Shown in pieces: positions 44,048 to 53,338 of a DNA stretch of 64,000 bases. The stretch is from the NCBI GenBank assembly GCA_934359255.1, contig CAKRLG010000001.1:124001-188000 (forward strand). Direction: 5' to 3'. The notes below the pieces were generated by a model. The model was not told the DNA's origin. It did not search any database and saw nothing but the letters and a program-made list of their open reading frames with translations. Position 1 is the first letter of the stretch, and each line of letters opens with the position of its first letter. The translations under genes were made by a program, and so were the position numbers. The DNA comes from an uncultured Ruminococcus sp. Lineage in GTDB: Bacteria > Bacillota > Clostridia > Lachnospirales > Lachnospiraceae.

Positions 44048-44177
44048 CTTCACCTCTGCTATTCTATACTAAAGAACAAAACCAGTAACCGTCCCCGTCA
44101 GTCCCAGTTACTCATCCAGATTCTTTATCTATAGAATTCCCTGATTTTGCAGAAGTATACACCGATTTTTCTTCCGG

Positions 44178-45062
44178 TCAGGAGTCTTTTTTTTGCACTC
44201 CACATTCCGGGAAATAATATCGCAGAATCTCTTTGTACGATTTTCCCTCTTTTGCCAGCACATTTCCTCCGTACTGCGAAAGTCCCAGCCCGTGTCCCTG
44301 TCCTTTGCACAAAAAACGGATCTTTCCGTCTGCCGCCTGCATCGTAAAATTACTCGACGGCAGTTCCAGCAGCTGGCGAAATTCTTCCCCCGAGATTGTC
44401 TTATTTCCCACTGTCAAGGATAAAATGTGTCCCACTTTGTCCCGTTTATACATATTTATCTGATTTTCCACTGGTTCTTCCGTAAATACCAGCCCAGGAT
44501 ACGCTTTTTCCAACTGTTCCCGCAGCGCGCCTTCCGAAAAATAATGGCCGCTCAGATAACCGTCCCCATACATATCCCAGTTGCTGTCCACACTGAGAAG
44601 ATACCCTTTCTCCATCTTTCCAAACACTTCCAGTCCGTCCCGGGTAGTTCCGCTGCTGATCCGGTGAAAAACTCCCTCACAGACTTTCGACTGATAAAAA
44701 AGCATCTCCCCCTCGGTATCTTTTGCCGCTGCCTCCATACTCCGGTATGCCTGCTGATATCCCTTCTGATGCTGTGCCGCTTTTGCTTCCTTCCACAGAT
44801 TTCCCCACGCCTCCCCGTCCATTTTCTCCTCTTCTATACGCAAATACAGGCTGCTCCTTGTAAGAACAGCCTGTACTTTTTTCATCTCCTCCTCATACTC
44901 CCAGGGGATTTCCCTGCACATCAGCATTGGGAGAATCGATTCCATATTCCATTGTTTTTTTATATGCAATGCCTCTCTGCCTGACAGAAAAACGGTCAGA
45001 AGCAGGGGAAGCAACAGAAAAATTCCCGTCACTGCCAGAATCATACGAAGTTTTTCTTTCAT
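44178..45062 (-). CDS. spoIID: Stage II sporulation protein D (lytic transglycosylase)
   Basis: 294 residues with one N-terminal membrane segment (ILAVTGIFLLLPLLLTVFL). SpoIID cleaves glycan strands during engulfment, working with SpoIIP and SpoIIM. The N-terminal catalytic region ESILPMLMCREIPWEYE keeps the acidic residue; the C-terminal family signature GQGHGLGLSQYGG is complete. The middle section is more divergent than in Bacillus. Transcribed ahead of spoIIQ with 130 nt between, and 34 nt after the transglutaminase gene. Its presence implies a spore former. Confidence 0.88.
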   Translation of the reverse strand: MKEKLRMILAVTGIFLLLPLLLTVFLSGREALHIKKQWNMESILPMLMCREIPWEYEEEMKKVQAVLTRSSLYLRIEEEKMDGEAWGNLWKEAKAAQHQKGYQQAYRSMEAAAKDTEGEMLFYQSKVCEGVFHRISSGTTRDGLEVFGKMEKGYLLSVDSNWDMYGDGYLSGHYFSEGALREQLEKAYPGLVFTEEPVENQINMYKRDKVGHILSLTVGNKTISGEEFRQLLELPSSNFTMQAADGKIRFLCKGQGHGLGLSQYGGNVLAKEGKSYKEILRYYFPECGVQKKDS

Positions 45063-45096
45063 ACTTTCACCGACTGCCCGATGTCTTTTTCCTAGT

Positions 45097-47526
45097 TTAT
45101 GAAACTTTGTATGCTTTCATGTATTTCCACCAGAATCTTTTCTGTCTTGGCATCTGCGCCCAGAACTGCTGTTCCAGACTCTCATACAACTGATAGCACT
45201 GCGCCCGTTCCTGTTTCGTCAGCGGATCCGGTCCGAACGTTGCCCGCTCCACCAGTTCCACAACTGCCGTATACGCGCCCTCTTCCATCCACGAAAGATT
45301 CTTTTCTGTCTGTCGGGCAAATTCCCGGTCGTTGTTTTGTTCCGGGATTTCCTGCAGTACGCCTGCCTCTTTTGCATCCTGAAGGATCTGATAGATCGCA
45401 TAGGAAATCTCACAGATTCCCCGGTTAATATTTTTCTGGAAAAAGCGGCGATTCCGCTCCTGCAATATGCGTTTTCTGTGAAGAGCAACCACGCCTGCAC
45501 TGCCGCCTGCCAGTCCGACAAGAATCAGCAGAAGTACAAAAATTTTCAGGAGTGCACGCCCGATTCCCACCAGACCGGATCCGCCGGATGGATTGTCCGT
45601 ATTTGTCTCTGCTCCTGCGGCTCCCTGACCATTCTCGCCCTGTGGAGTTACCGCTGCCTCTCCCTGCTCCGGCTGTGGCGTTTCGGTAAGCTCCGGTGTT
45701 GCCTCCTGGGTCTGCTCCGCAGTCGGTTCCGGTGTCGGTGTACTTTCCTCTCCGGGCACTTCCTGATTTTCATTCCCACCGGTGTTCTCCTGGTAACCCG
45801 GTGTCACTTCTACCGGGATCCAGCCTTTTCCGGAACGGTAGACTTCCGCCCACGCATGTGCCTGTGTGTCCGGTATCTTTGCCGTATAGCCGTCTCCATC
45901 TTCCGTAAAATCCTGCGGTGCCACCACATATCCGGTAACATATCTCGCCGGCACGCCAAGCAGACGGAACATCAGCGTTGCTGTTGTCGCATAATGAATA
46001 CAGTATCCTTTTTTCTGGTCAAAGAAAAAATACTCTGCAAAATCCCGATCCGCCGGAACCTGTTCCAGATCCATGCTGTACGTACGTCCTTCCTGCACAT
46101 CCCGGACCACAAAGTCAATAACCTCCTGCACGGACTGCAGATTCTGCTTCTCACAGTAAGACCGCAGACGATCCAGTCCTTCTACCGGCACTTTCAGATA
46201 TTCCTTTGCCACGTATTCCCGATAGCTGCTCTCTATCTCTGATTCCGCATCTTTCGAAGGCTGTGGATCCATCCACTCTGTCCAGTTTACATAACCCTGA
46301 TAGGTGATTGTTTTTTCTGCGCTGGCATAGCAGCCATCCGCCTGTACATTGTCATCATCCGGCACCTGGCATCCATATGGGATATACCCATAATCTCCTC
46401 CTGGATTTTCCCGTGTAACCGTCACACTCCCCGGTTCTTCCGCAGAGCGGGACCGGATATAGCGGTACAGAATGTTCTGCACCTGCCAGCCACTGTCGGC
46501 TTCCGAAAATGCATCTGCAAACTTCTTTTGCTCCACACCACTCCAGTAATTTCCCTGATACGTACCGCCGGTAAATCCCCGCAGATACATATTGTGTGTC
46601 GGTTTCCCGGATGTATGTACCGTAAGGTCGATTTCATTTTTCTGATCTACCGGATAATTGTTCAAACTTCCGTCAGCCGTTGGATTGTGATTGCCGAACA
46701 ATCCATTCTGACTTTCCATCGCACGGGAAATCTGTCTGGTTTTTTTCTGTACATTCAGATACAGCCATTCATTCCAGCTCTTTGTCTGTTTCGCCAGCAC
46801 AGGACCGATGAGTCCTGCCAGAAGTGCCAGACTGAGGATCAGCACTCCCGCCCACAGACCGGAACGATAGAGAATCCTCTGGTTGCTTACTCCACGGTTT
46901 TGTCCCATCGCGATCAGGGCCAGCAGCGAACCTCCGATCAGAAAGATTCCCGGCTGCAGGAAACGACAGCCACACAGAAGTTCCAGCAGTATGATCAGAA
47001 TCTCCGAAGCGATCAGAAGTCCTGCCCGCCCTTTTCGAAGCACGGCTGTCTCCATACTCCAGAAAAACAATGCGAAAACTATGATCATTAAAAATTCACC
47101 GCGCGCACCGGTAAGTAACTGCGTCTTTTCTGCCAGTGTCACTCCATAATATACCGAGATCTGATGTCGGATTCCATTTTCCAGCACCTGCCATCCGGCC
47201 ACCAGATGTTTCCAACCCAGAACACCAGACAGAAAAAGTACAAGATATGCTCCCGCATACACTTTTCTTCCCCACGGTTTCCAGATATTTTTGAGGATTG
47301 CAACAAGTGCAAACAGCAACAGCACACCGGCTACCGGAAGTATCCGGAACTTCAGTCCCAGATCCAGTCTGAGTGTGAGGATCGTTCCCATCAGACACAG
47401 ATACAGGTACAAGCAGCGCAGAAGCACCCCATGCTTTTGCTGCCGTCTTCTCGATTCAATTTTTAATTTTTTCTCTCCTGTCACCTGGATCCCCGCAGGA
47501 TGCCAGTCTTCTACCTGTTGTCTCAT
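45097..47526 (-). CDS. Membrane transglutaminase-like protein
   Basis: 809 residues. N-terminal block of about six to seven membrane segments (35-240), then an external transglutaminase/peptidase-like core: Cys in KKGYCIHYATTATLMFRLLGVPARYVTGYV, His in QAHAWAEVY, and Asp/Glu in the following WIPVEVTPGY. A Pro/Thr/Glu/Gln-rich stretch, one membrane segment (LLKIFVLLLILVGLAGG) and a helical cytoplasmic tail follow. Such proteins co-occur with MoxR and DUF58, as here with four-base overlaps, and are thought to mature or crosslink envelope proteins; substrate unknown. Confidence 0.88.
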   Translation of the reverse strand: MRQQVEDWHPAGIQVTGEKKLKIESRRRQQKHGVLLRCLYLYLCLMGTILTLRLDLGLKFRILPVAGVLLLFALVAILKNIWKPWGRKVYAGAYLVLFLSGVLGWKHLVAGWQVLENGIRHQISVYYGVTLAEKTQLLTGARGEFLMIIVFALFFWSMETAVLRKGRAGLLIASEILIILLELLCGCRFLQPGIFLIGGSLLALIAMGQNRGVSNQRILYRSGLWAGVLILSLALLAGLIGPVLAKQTKSWNEWLYLNVQKKTRQISRAMESQNGLFGNHNPTADGSLNNYPVDQKNEIDLTVHTSGKPTHNMYLRGFTGGTYQGNYWSGVEQKKFADAFSEADSGWQVQNILYRYIRSRSAEEPGSVTVTRENPGGDYGYIPYGCQVPDDDNVQADGCYASAEKTITYQGYVNWTEWMDPQPSKDAESEIESSYREYVAKEYLKVPVEGLDRLRSYCEKQNLQSVQEVIDFVVRDVQEGRTYSMDLEQVPADRDFAEYFFFDQKKGYCIHYATTATLMFRLLGVPARYVTGYVVAPQDFTEDGDGYTAKIPDTQAHAWAEVYRSGKGWIPVEVTPGYQENTGGNENQEVPGEESTPTPEPTAEQTQEATPELTETPQPEQGEAAVTPQGENGQGAAGAETNTDNPSGGSGLVGIGRALLKIFVLLLILVGLAGGSAGVVALHRKRILQERNRRFFQKNINRGICEISYAIYQILQDAKEAGVLQEIPEQNNDREFARQTEKNLSWMEEGAYTAVVELVERATFGPDPLTKQERAQCYQLYESLEQQFWAQMPRQKRFWWKYMKAYKVS

Positions 47527-48608
47527 ACGCTGATCCCCTCCGTCTCAAGCCCGGCACGTGTCAGTTTTCCTTTCAGGATCCCGTCCTCCCACCACTGACC
47601 ATCTGTGGTAATCCGCAGACAGATACTCCATCCATCCTGCGGCCAGGAATATTTATATGCTTCTTCCAGCAGAATTTCTTCCCCATACGGTCCTGCCTGA
47701 AACAGCTGTGCGGTCAGCAGATACAGGTCTTCCGTTTCCCGGATCTCCATCTGTTCCATCTTCTGCATCCGACAGTTATACCATGCTGCCCGTGGCGGAT
47801 AATCCTGATTCAGAAATCCCTGCAGAATCGCAAGTCCGTACTCCACTGCCTGATCCAGAAAAACAGTTCCCCCATCTTCGGCCACCCGAAGATCAAAGAG
47901 TACCAGTGCTCCCAGTCCGATCGGCATACTGTAATCTTTCACCATCAGATCATTCGTACGTGCGCTTGCTTTCCAGTGGATGCGCTGCATTCGATCCCCT
48001 TCCCGGTACTCCCGGATCTGGAAAATCTGGGACGGATCATCTCCGGGGCGTTTTTCATCGTATTCTTCACTATCGATCAGCTGTTCCCGGATCTGCGGTG
48101 CAATCTCTATCAAAGCGGCATAGTATTCCGGCAGTACGGAAAGTTCTTCTTTTCCGTCTGTGCGGATCTTTTTTCCAAACAGATGAAACAGATCCCATAC
48201 TTTCGCCTGTTCCACCCATAACGCAACCGGCCCGCACTGACTGCTGGTAATGGCTGTCGTCAGGCGGGTCGTTCCTCTCCCATCAGCCATCCCCTGAAAA
48301 ATCACTTCTTTTTCCGGCTGATAAAATCTGTTCTGTATCTTTATTTTTGCTTCCAGCCTGGATACAGGGATCCGGCTTTTATTTTCGATCCGCACCCCCA
48401 CATTAACCGGCTGCTCCTTTTCGGCAACTCCGATAGGAAGATAGATTTGTGCCTTCATATGTGCCGCTGTCCATAACATCAGAATGCCGGACACAACCGG
48501 CAGCAACACTTCCATCAGGCTGAAGCCCAGAAGCATGGGACTGTCATAGAGGATAGCCAGATACAATGTGACCACCAGCAGTCCGAAATATAGTAGTTTA
48601 TTTTTCAT
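47523..48608 (-). CDS. DUF58 membrane protein
   Basis: 361 residues. Two close membrane segments at the N-terminus (LLYFGLLVVTLYLAILYD, LMEVLLPVVSGILMLW), a beta-sandwich part, and the DUF58 signature GDDPSQIFQIREYREGDRMQRIHWKASART near 195-225, leading into a von Willebrand-A-like region (GALVLFDLRVAE). Overlaps both neighbours by ATGA, so translation is coupled. DUF58 proteins are the usual partners of MoxR ATPases, probably presenting a metal-ion-dependent site. Confidence 0.9.
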   Translation of the reverse strand: MKNKLLYFGLLVVTLYLAILYDSPMLLGFSLMEVLLPVVSGILMLWTAAHMKAQIYLPIGVAEKEQPVNVGVRIENKSRIPVSRLEAKIKIQNRFYQPEKEVIFQGMADGRGTTRLTTAITSSQCGPVALWVEQAKVWDLFHLFGKKIRTDGKEELSVLPEYYAALIEIAPQIREQLIDSEEYDEKRPGDDPSQIFQIREYREGDRMQRIHWKASARTNDLMVKDYSMPIGLGALVLFDLRVAEDGGTVFLDQAVEYGLAILQGFLNQDYPPRAAWYNCRMQKMEQMEIRETEDLYLLTAQLFQAGPYGEEILLEEAYKYSWPQDGWSICLRITTDGQWWEDGILKGKLTRAGLETEGISV

Positions 48609-49552
48609 TTTTTCACCACGGAAGGTTTTGTCGTTCCCTCCAGAATATCTTTCAGAACCTGTTCAGCAGTTACCCTGTTCACTCTTGCTTTACCGTTTAA
48701 CTGGATACGGTGTGCTTCCACATCGATAAAGACATCCTCCACATCCACCGGAAGCACATAATTCCTTCCACGCAGATATGCCAGTGCCTGTACCATTCTC
48801 GCCAGCGCGATCGTTCCTCTCGGACTGATTCCCAGTTCGATCAGTGAATGTTTTCTCGTTGCATTCACCAGTTTTCCAATATACTGATATACTGCATCAT
48901 GAATATATATTTTGTGGATCTCCTCCTGCAGCTGCAGAAGTTGTGCTCCATTCATGACCGGTTCCACCAGATCCAGCGGATCTGTGGTAATCTTGCCTTT
49001 CACGATCTCCAGTTCATATTTCATATCCGGATATCCGATGTGCATACAGATCATAAAACGATCCAGCTGTGACTGGGGAAGCATGGATGTTCCCGCGCTT
49101 CCCACCGGATTCTGGGTGGCAATAACCACAAACGGTTTTGGCAGCTCATGGGTAATCTGATCTACCGTCACTTTTCCTTCCTCCATGACTTCCAGAAGTG
49201 CAGCCTGCGTCTTCGGTGAGGTACGGTTGATCTCATCCGCCAGAAGCAGGTTACACATAACGGCTCCCGGCTGATATTCAAAGGTACCGGTCGCTTTCTG
49301 ATATAATGAAAATCCCGTCACATCTCCCGGCAGTACATCCGGCGTAAACTGAATACGGTTCTGTTCGAGGTGCAGCGCTTTGGAAAAGGCCAGTGCCAGC
49401 GTGGTCTTTCCCACTCCCGGCACATCCTCAATCAGAATATGTCCGCCTGCAAGAATCGCAGTCATCACTTTTATGATACAGTCATCCTTTCCGATGACTG
49501 CTTTTTTGATTTCCTGTATCGCCCGGATAGCCGGACTTTCTGTCTGCTTCAT
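48605..49552 (-). CDS. MoxR-family AAA+ ATPase
   Basis: 315 residues. Walker A VPGVGKTTLALAF at about 40-52, Walker B LLADEINR, sensor motif VIATQNPVGSAGT, arginine finger region SQLDRFMICMHIG and sensor 2 GISPRGTIALARM. MoxR ATPases act as chaperones for von Willebrand-A or DUF58 partners. First gene of the MoxR-DUF58-transglutaminase unit; GGGGAGAAAAGG ribosome site. Sixty-three nt downstream of the glycan cluster on the same strand. Confidence 0.93.
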   Translation of the reverse strand: MKQTESPAIRAIQEIKKAVIGKDDCIIKVMTAILAGGHILIEDVPGVGKTTLALAFSKALHLEQNRIQFTPDVLPGDVTGFSLYQKATGTFEYQPGAVMCNLLLADEINRTSPKTQAALLEVMEEGKVTVDQITHELPKPFVVIATQNPVGSAGTSMLPQSQLDRFMICMHIGYPDMKYELEIVKGKITTDPLDLVEPVMNGAQLLQLQEEIHKIYIHDAVYQYIGKLVNATRKHSLIELGISPRGTIALARMVQALAYLRGRNYVLPVDVEDVFIDVEAHRIQLNGKARVNRVTAEQVLKDILEGTTKPSVVKK

Positions 49553-49615
49553 CCTTTTCTCCCCTTTTTATACTCTTTAATTTTCCTGTTTCTGTCATTT
49601 TGTTGCAGACTGCTT

Positions 49616-51463
49616 TTACTGTTCCCCTGTCACACGCATCTGCAGCCGGCTTGCCGGAAGTTCGTCTCTGGCCTCTGTCTCTGCCAGAAGCTGTGTTTCA
49701 CTGTCTGCCGTCACACAATACAGACCGATACCGGATCCTACTTCCGCCCCGCTGCTGATCCGCAGCTCATACGTTTTCCCTCTTTCCACCGAAACTTTCT
49801 CTCCGATAAAAGAATACAGCGCTGAATTGGTCGTAAAACTGTCCGTCTCTTTTTCTCCCTGATATACCACATCACCGGTTTCTTTGTCAATCAATTCCAC
49901 TGTAAGTGTATCAGAAATGCTCTTTTCTCCGGTATAGACGCGGATCTTCAGATTAGACAGTACACTTCCCTCCATCGTCAGATCCTGGCTCACCGAAGAG
50001 CTTTCATCCACCTGAATGATATTGTCCGGTTCCAGATCCTGACGGCTGTTATCTAACAGAACAATTTTTCCCTGGAACATGCCAATCGCACAGATCGATG
50101 CCGGAATCACAAATGCAAACACACTGACCAGAAATGCCGCACGGATCTGCCATACCAGCCCTTTTGTGATCTCGGTTCCTTTCCGGATATGGTATTTGGG
50201 ATGTCCGAAGACCACATAGACCAGAAGCACCACCCACATCGCAGAACAGAGCATTTTTTCATCATGGAACATATACAGATCCCACATTCTCACGGCAAAC
50301 TGCTGTCCCGGAAGGATGTATTTCAGAATTCCGTAATTCATTATCTGCTCATCTACCAGGTTCTGGCTGCAGAAGATATACAGTGCAACGATCAGCACAT
50401 TTGTCACCATCACCAACAGATTGCCGTTTTCATTCATGAAAATATTTAACACCAGAAACGGCACCAGCATCAGAAGCCACTGCGGATTCCAGGAAGCGAA
50501 TCCGAAGATTGCAAAGCTCATTCCCACACAGAAGAAAATCCCCCAGGAAAACAGTTCCCGATTGTCTTTTGCCTTTTTCTGATATGCCCATACCAGCACA
50601 AAAGCCGCTACCACAGCCACCAGGTTGATTCCGTCAAAGAATCCAAGGGTAAATGGTTTCTGCACAAATTTCAAAACGCCAAACCCCAGAACATTTCGCT
50701 TGAAATAAATATTTCCGATATTCGGCAGCACTTCGATCATCAGCGGAACTGCCATTGCCACAGTGTATTTGATCAGATTGCGGATCTTTTTCTCCCGTAA
50801 AACCAGCAATACCAGGAAAAACAGCAGTGCATGATATTTGAATGTTGCCGCAACACCGAAAGACAGTGCGAACTTCCATAAGCCGCCTCTCACGTAAAAA
50901 TACAGCCCCAGCACCATAAAAAATACGGTAAAAATATCATACTGGCTGAAAATAAACTGGCTGAATACCCCGATTGGGAATACCAGAAATGCAAACTTGC
51001 AAAGCTTTGCCTTCTTTTCCCCGAATCCCACTTCCACACCGATCTGATAGATCAGATGGGAAGTCGCATAATACAGCAGCACCGGAAGCAGTTTATACCA
51101 CATATTATTGATAAAACTGTTCGTCAGCATCGCCTGCGGCGCATGACCGGTCAGATACAGCGGCAGATTCCAGATCGCATATGCCAGAAAAGTACTCGGC
51201 AGATAATTGGCATAATATCCGTGGGACTGCTCATAGCTTGCTTTATAAAAATCCGCAAAGTGTTCATACATCAGAAATGACCTGTTTCCCGTAAGCATCA
51301 GATCTCCATAGGCACAGGTGAAAAACAGAAAGATCAAGATTACCGCTGAGATCACCCAGTCCAGCTTATTCAATTCTTCTGCATCCCACAATTTCATTCC
51401 CTTCCAGCTTTCTTTCATCCGCATACAGAATCCTGTTTTACGCTTTGCCAGTTTTGCTTTCAT
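49616..51463 (-). CDS. Polytopic membrane protein, probable GT-C glycosyltransferase
   Basis: 615 residues. About eleven to twelve membrane segments over residues 30-465, with an early external loop carrying acidic and aromatic residues (FADFYKASYEQSHGYYANYLPSTFLAY) as in GT-C enzymes that use polyprenyl-phosphate sugars, then an external beta-rich C-terminal domain (about 470-615: EGSVLSNLKIRVYTGEKSIS). No specific family is claimed; mannosyltransferase or GT87-like is the nearest impression. With the preceding GtrB-like enzyme it could form a Gtr-type side-branch system. ATG 51463 has AAAGAGGACAG; overlaps the GT2 gene by 26 nt. Confidence 0.75.
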   Translation of the reverse strand: MKAKLAKRKTGFCMRMKESWKGMKLWDAEELNKLDWVISAVILIFLFFTCAYGDLMLTGNRSFLMYEHFADFYKASYEQSHGYYANYLPSTFLAYAIWNLPLYLTGHAPQAMLTNSFINNMWYKLLPVLLYYATSHLIYQIGVEVGFGEKKAKLCKFAFLVFPIGVFSQFIFSQYDIFTVFFMVLGLYFYVRGGLWKFALSFGVAATFKYHALLFFLVLLVLREKKIRNLIKYTVAMAVPLMIEVLPNIGNIYFKRNVLGFGVLKFVQKPFTLGFFDGINLVAVVAAFVLVWAYQKKAKDNRELFSWGIFFCVGMSFAIFGFASWNPQWLLMLVPFLVLNIFMNENGNLLVMVTNVLIVALYIFCSQNLVDEQIMNYGILKYILPGQQFAVRMWDLYMFHDEKMLCSAMWVVLLVYVVFGHPKYHIRKGTEITKGLVWQIRAAFLVSVFAFVIPASICAIGMFQGKIVLLDNSRQDLEPDNIIQVDESSSVSQDLTMEGSVLSNLKIRVYTGEKSISDTLTVELIDKETGDVVYQGEKETDSFTTNSALYSFIGEKVSVERGKTYELRISSGAEVGSGIGLYCVTADSETQLLAETEARDELPASRLQMRVTGEQ

Positions 51464-52418
51464 TTTCACTGTCCTCTTTCTCTTCAAAATTCAGTCTTTC
51501 TTCCTCTACTACCAGCGGACGATCCAGCACACGGGTATTAATGCTCAGCACATATTCACCCAGCAGACCGATGAAAAACAGCTGCGTTGCTCCCAGAAAA
51601 AACATTCCGATGAGTAACGGTGCCATGCCTGCGGTAAACCGATTCCAGTACAACAGTTTCAGAACAAAATAAATAATCCCCGCCACTACGCTGACACCGC
51701 CTACGATAAATCCCAAAAATGTCGCCATCCGGAGAACCACTTTTGAATACGAAGTAATTCCGATCATCGCATAATCGTACAGACTGTAAAAATTATTTTT
51801 GCTCTTTCCCGCTTTTCTCTTCTGCTGTTCATAAGGAATCGCCGTATAGTCAAATCCCAGCTCCGCAATGATTCCTCTCAGATATGGCATCGGATCATGA
51901 AGGTCTCTCACCACATCCACAAATGCTTTATCATATAGTCCAAAGCCGGTAAATTGTTCGATATGATCAATATCTGTTATTTTCCGGATCAGTTTATAAT
52001 AACATCCACGGATCCAGTACATCATCCGGTTTTCTTTACTCGCTTTTTTGATGCCAATGACAATTTTGGAGCCTTTCTCCCACTCTCTTACAAACTTTAC
52101 GATCATATCTACCGGGTCCTGAAAGTCCGCACACATCCGAACCACACAGTCCCCGGTTGCCTGTTTCAATCCGTAGACCGGAGAGCGCAGCTGACCGAAG
52201 TTTCTGGCATTAAAGATTGCCTTTATGTTTTTATTCTTTGCGCACAATTCCCGCAGATACATCCGCGTTCTGTCCTTGGAATGGTTGTCGATAAACAGGA
52301 TCTCATACCGGTATTCCGGAAGTTCTGTCTCCATCACTGCGACAATGGATTCTGCCAGCGGTTTTACATTCCCTTCTTCATTGTATGTGGGTATCACCAC
52401 AGAGATTTTCTTTTTCAT
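51438..52418 (-). CDS. GT2 glycosyltransferase, GtrB/DPM1-like
   Basis: 326 residues. GT-A domain: ISVVIPTYNEEGNV, EILFIDNHSKDRT, and a DxD-equivalent in MCADFQDPVDM, QKRKAGKSKNNFYSLYDYA; then two C-terminal membrane segments (FLGFIVGGVSVVAGIIYFVLKL, LLIGMFFLGATQLFFIGLLGEYVL). This layout transfers a hexose from a nucleotide sugar to undecaprenyl phosphate on the inner face. The start overlaps the upstream epimerase stop by ATGA. Confidence 0.92.
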   Translation of the reverse strand: MKKKISVVIPTYNEEGNVKPLAESIVAVMETELPEYRYEILFIDNHSKDRTRMYLRELCAKNKNIKAIFNARNFGQLRSPVYGLKQATGDCVVRMCADFQDPVDMIVKFVREWEKGSKIVIGIKKASKENRMMYWIRGCYYKLIRKITDIDHIEQFTGFGLYDKAFVDVVRDLHDPMPYLRGIIAELGFDYTAIPYEQQKRKAGKSKNNFYSLYDYAMIGITSYSKVVLRMATFLGFIVGGVSVVAGIIYFVLKLLYWNRFTAGMAPLLIGMFFLGATQLFFIGLLGEYVLSINTRVLDRPLVVEEERLNFEEKEDSENESKTGKA

Positions 52419-53338
52419 TTGTCTTTCTCCTTCATCCAGCGGACCATCTCCCGGATTCCGCTGGAAAATTCATACGCCGGTTCAAAACCGGTATCATTTT
52501 TCAGACTCGATATATCCGCGCACAGATGCATCACCGGCTGTACACCATATGCCTTTTTTCCGATCCCCGGAGTAGCCTTCGGATTTGCCACATCCCGGAT
52601 CTGGTAAATATATTCATACAGCCGTCTCGCCTTTCCACTCCCCACACAGTATATCGAACCGTCTTTTCCTTTTTCCCCGATCAGATAAAAAGCCCGTCCT
52701 GCATCTTTGCTGTACAAATAGTCCCATTCCTGTTCCCCCGGGGTGAATGCGGTTTCTTCTTCTGCAAGGAACTGATGAAGTGCCGTCATTACCATGGTAC
52801 TTTCCTTATCATAGATTCCATATACACTGAAGATCCGCGGCCAGATCCATTCGATTCCAAGCTCTTTACATAAAAGTTTCGAGAGTTTTCCCGCTGCCAG
52901 TTTGCTTACCCCATACGGAGTTGTCGGATGTTCCGGAGCATCAGGACCGATCATTTCCTGATCCAATGGTCCGTATTCCGCCTGGGAACCCGCCCCGATG
53001 AATCGTTTACAGCCAAGCTTTGCAGCTGCCTCTACCGCATCCAGGGTATAATCAATGTTCTTACTCTGTAACCTGGTGCTTTTATTTCTTGCCGCACCGG
53101 TATACCCCCAGGCAATATGGTAAAACGTATCAAAAGATCCTGTCACTTTTTCCGGCAGTACTGCCAGTTCTTCCAGACTGCATTCCACCAGTTCCAGATG
53201 AGGATCTTCCGGCAGACGATCTTTTCTCGCCGTATCCTTCCGGATCACCGCGCATACAGAGATTCCATGTTTCAGGCATTCTTCAATGAGCGCTTCTCCG
53301 ATCATACTGGTGGCTCCTGTCACGATCACTCTTTCCAT
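52415..53338 (-). CDS. Atypical SDR (NAD(P)-dependent epimerase/reductase), YerF-like candidate
   Basis: 307 residues of the extended SDR family. Nucleotide motif VTGATSMIGEAL at 5-16, NIDYTLDAVEAA, the catalytic Tyr-x3-Lys in YGVSKLAAGKL, and WPRIFSVYG. Starts at ATG 53338, overlapping the TPP enzyme's stop by 13 nt, so the two are translationally coupled. In yersiniose A synthesis the reductase YerF follows the TPP enzyme YerE and reduces the branched acetyl group; position here suggests the same. Alternative: a 4-reductase or epimerase giving abequose- or paratose-type sugars. Confidence 0.8.
   Translation of the reverse strand: MERVIVTGATSMIGEALIEECLKHGISVCAVIRKDTARKDRLPEDPHLELVECSLEELAVLPEKVTGSFDTFYHIAWGYTGAARNKSTRLQSKNIDYTLDAVEAAAKLGCKRFIGAGSQAEYGPLDQEMIGPDAPEHPTTPYGVSKLAAGKLSKLLCKELGIEWIWPRIFSVYGIYDKESTMVMTALHQFLAEEETAFTPGEQEWDYLYSKDAGRAFYLIGEKGKDGSIYCVGSGKARRLYEYIYQIRDVANPKATPGIGKKAYGVQPVMHLCADISSLKNDTGFEPAYEFSSGIREMVRWMKEKDK

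Noticed and set aside
44054..44177. Sigma-F or sigma-G type promoter before spoIIQ
   Set aside because: A GTATA with a GGAATTC about 15 nt away is present but matches the -10 consensus poorly; not reported as a promoter.
45337..46242. Plus-strand frame of 301 residues
   Set aside because: Antisense shadow of the transglutaminase gene; no recognisable domain or ribosome site.
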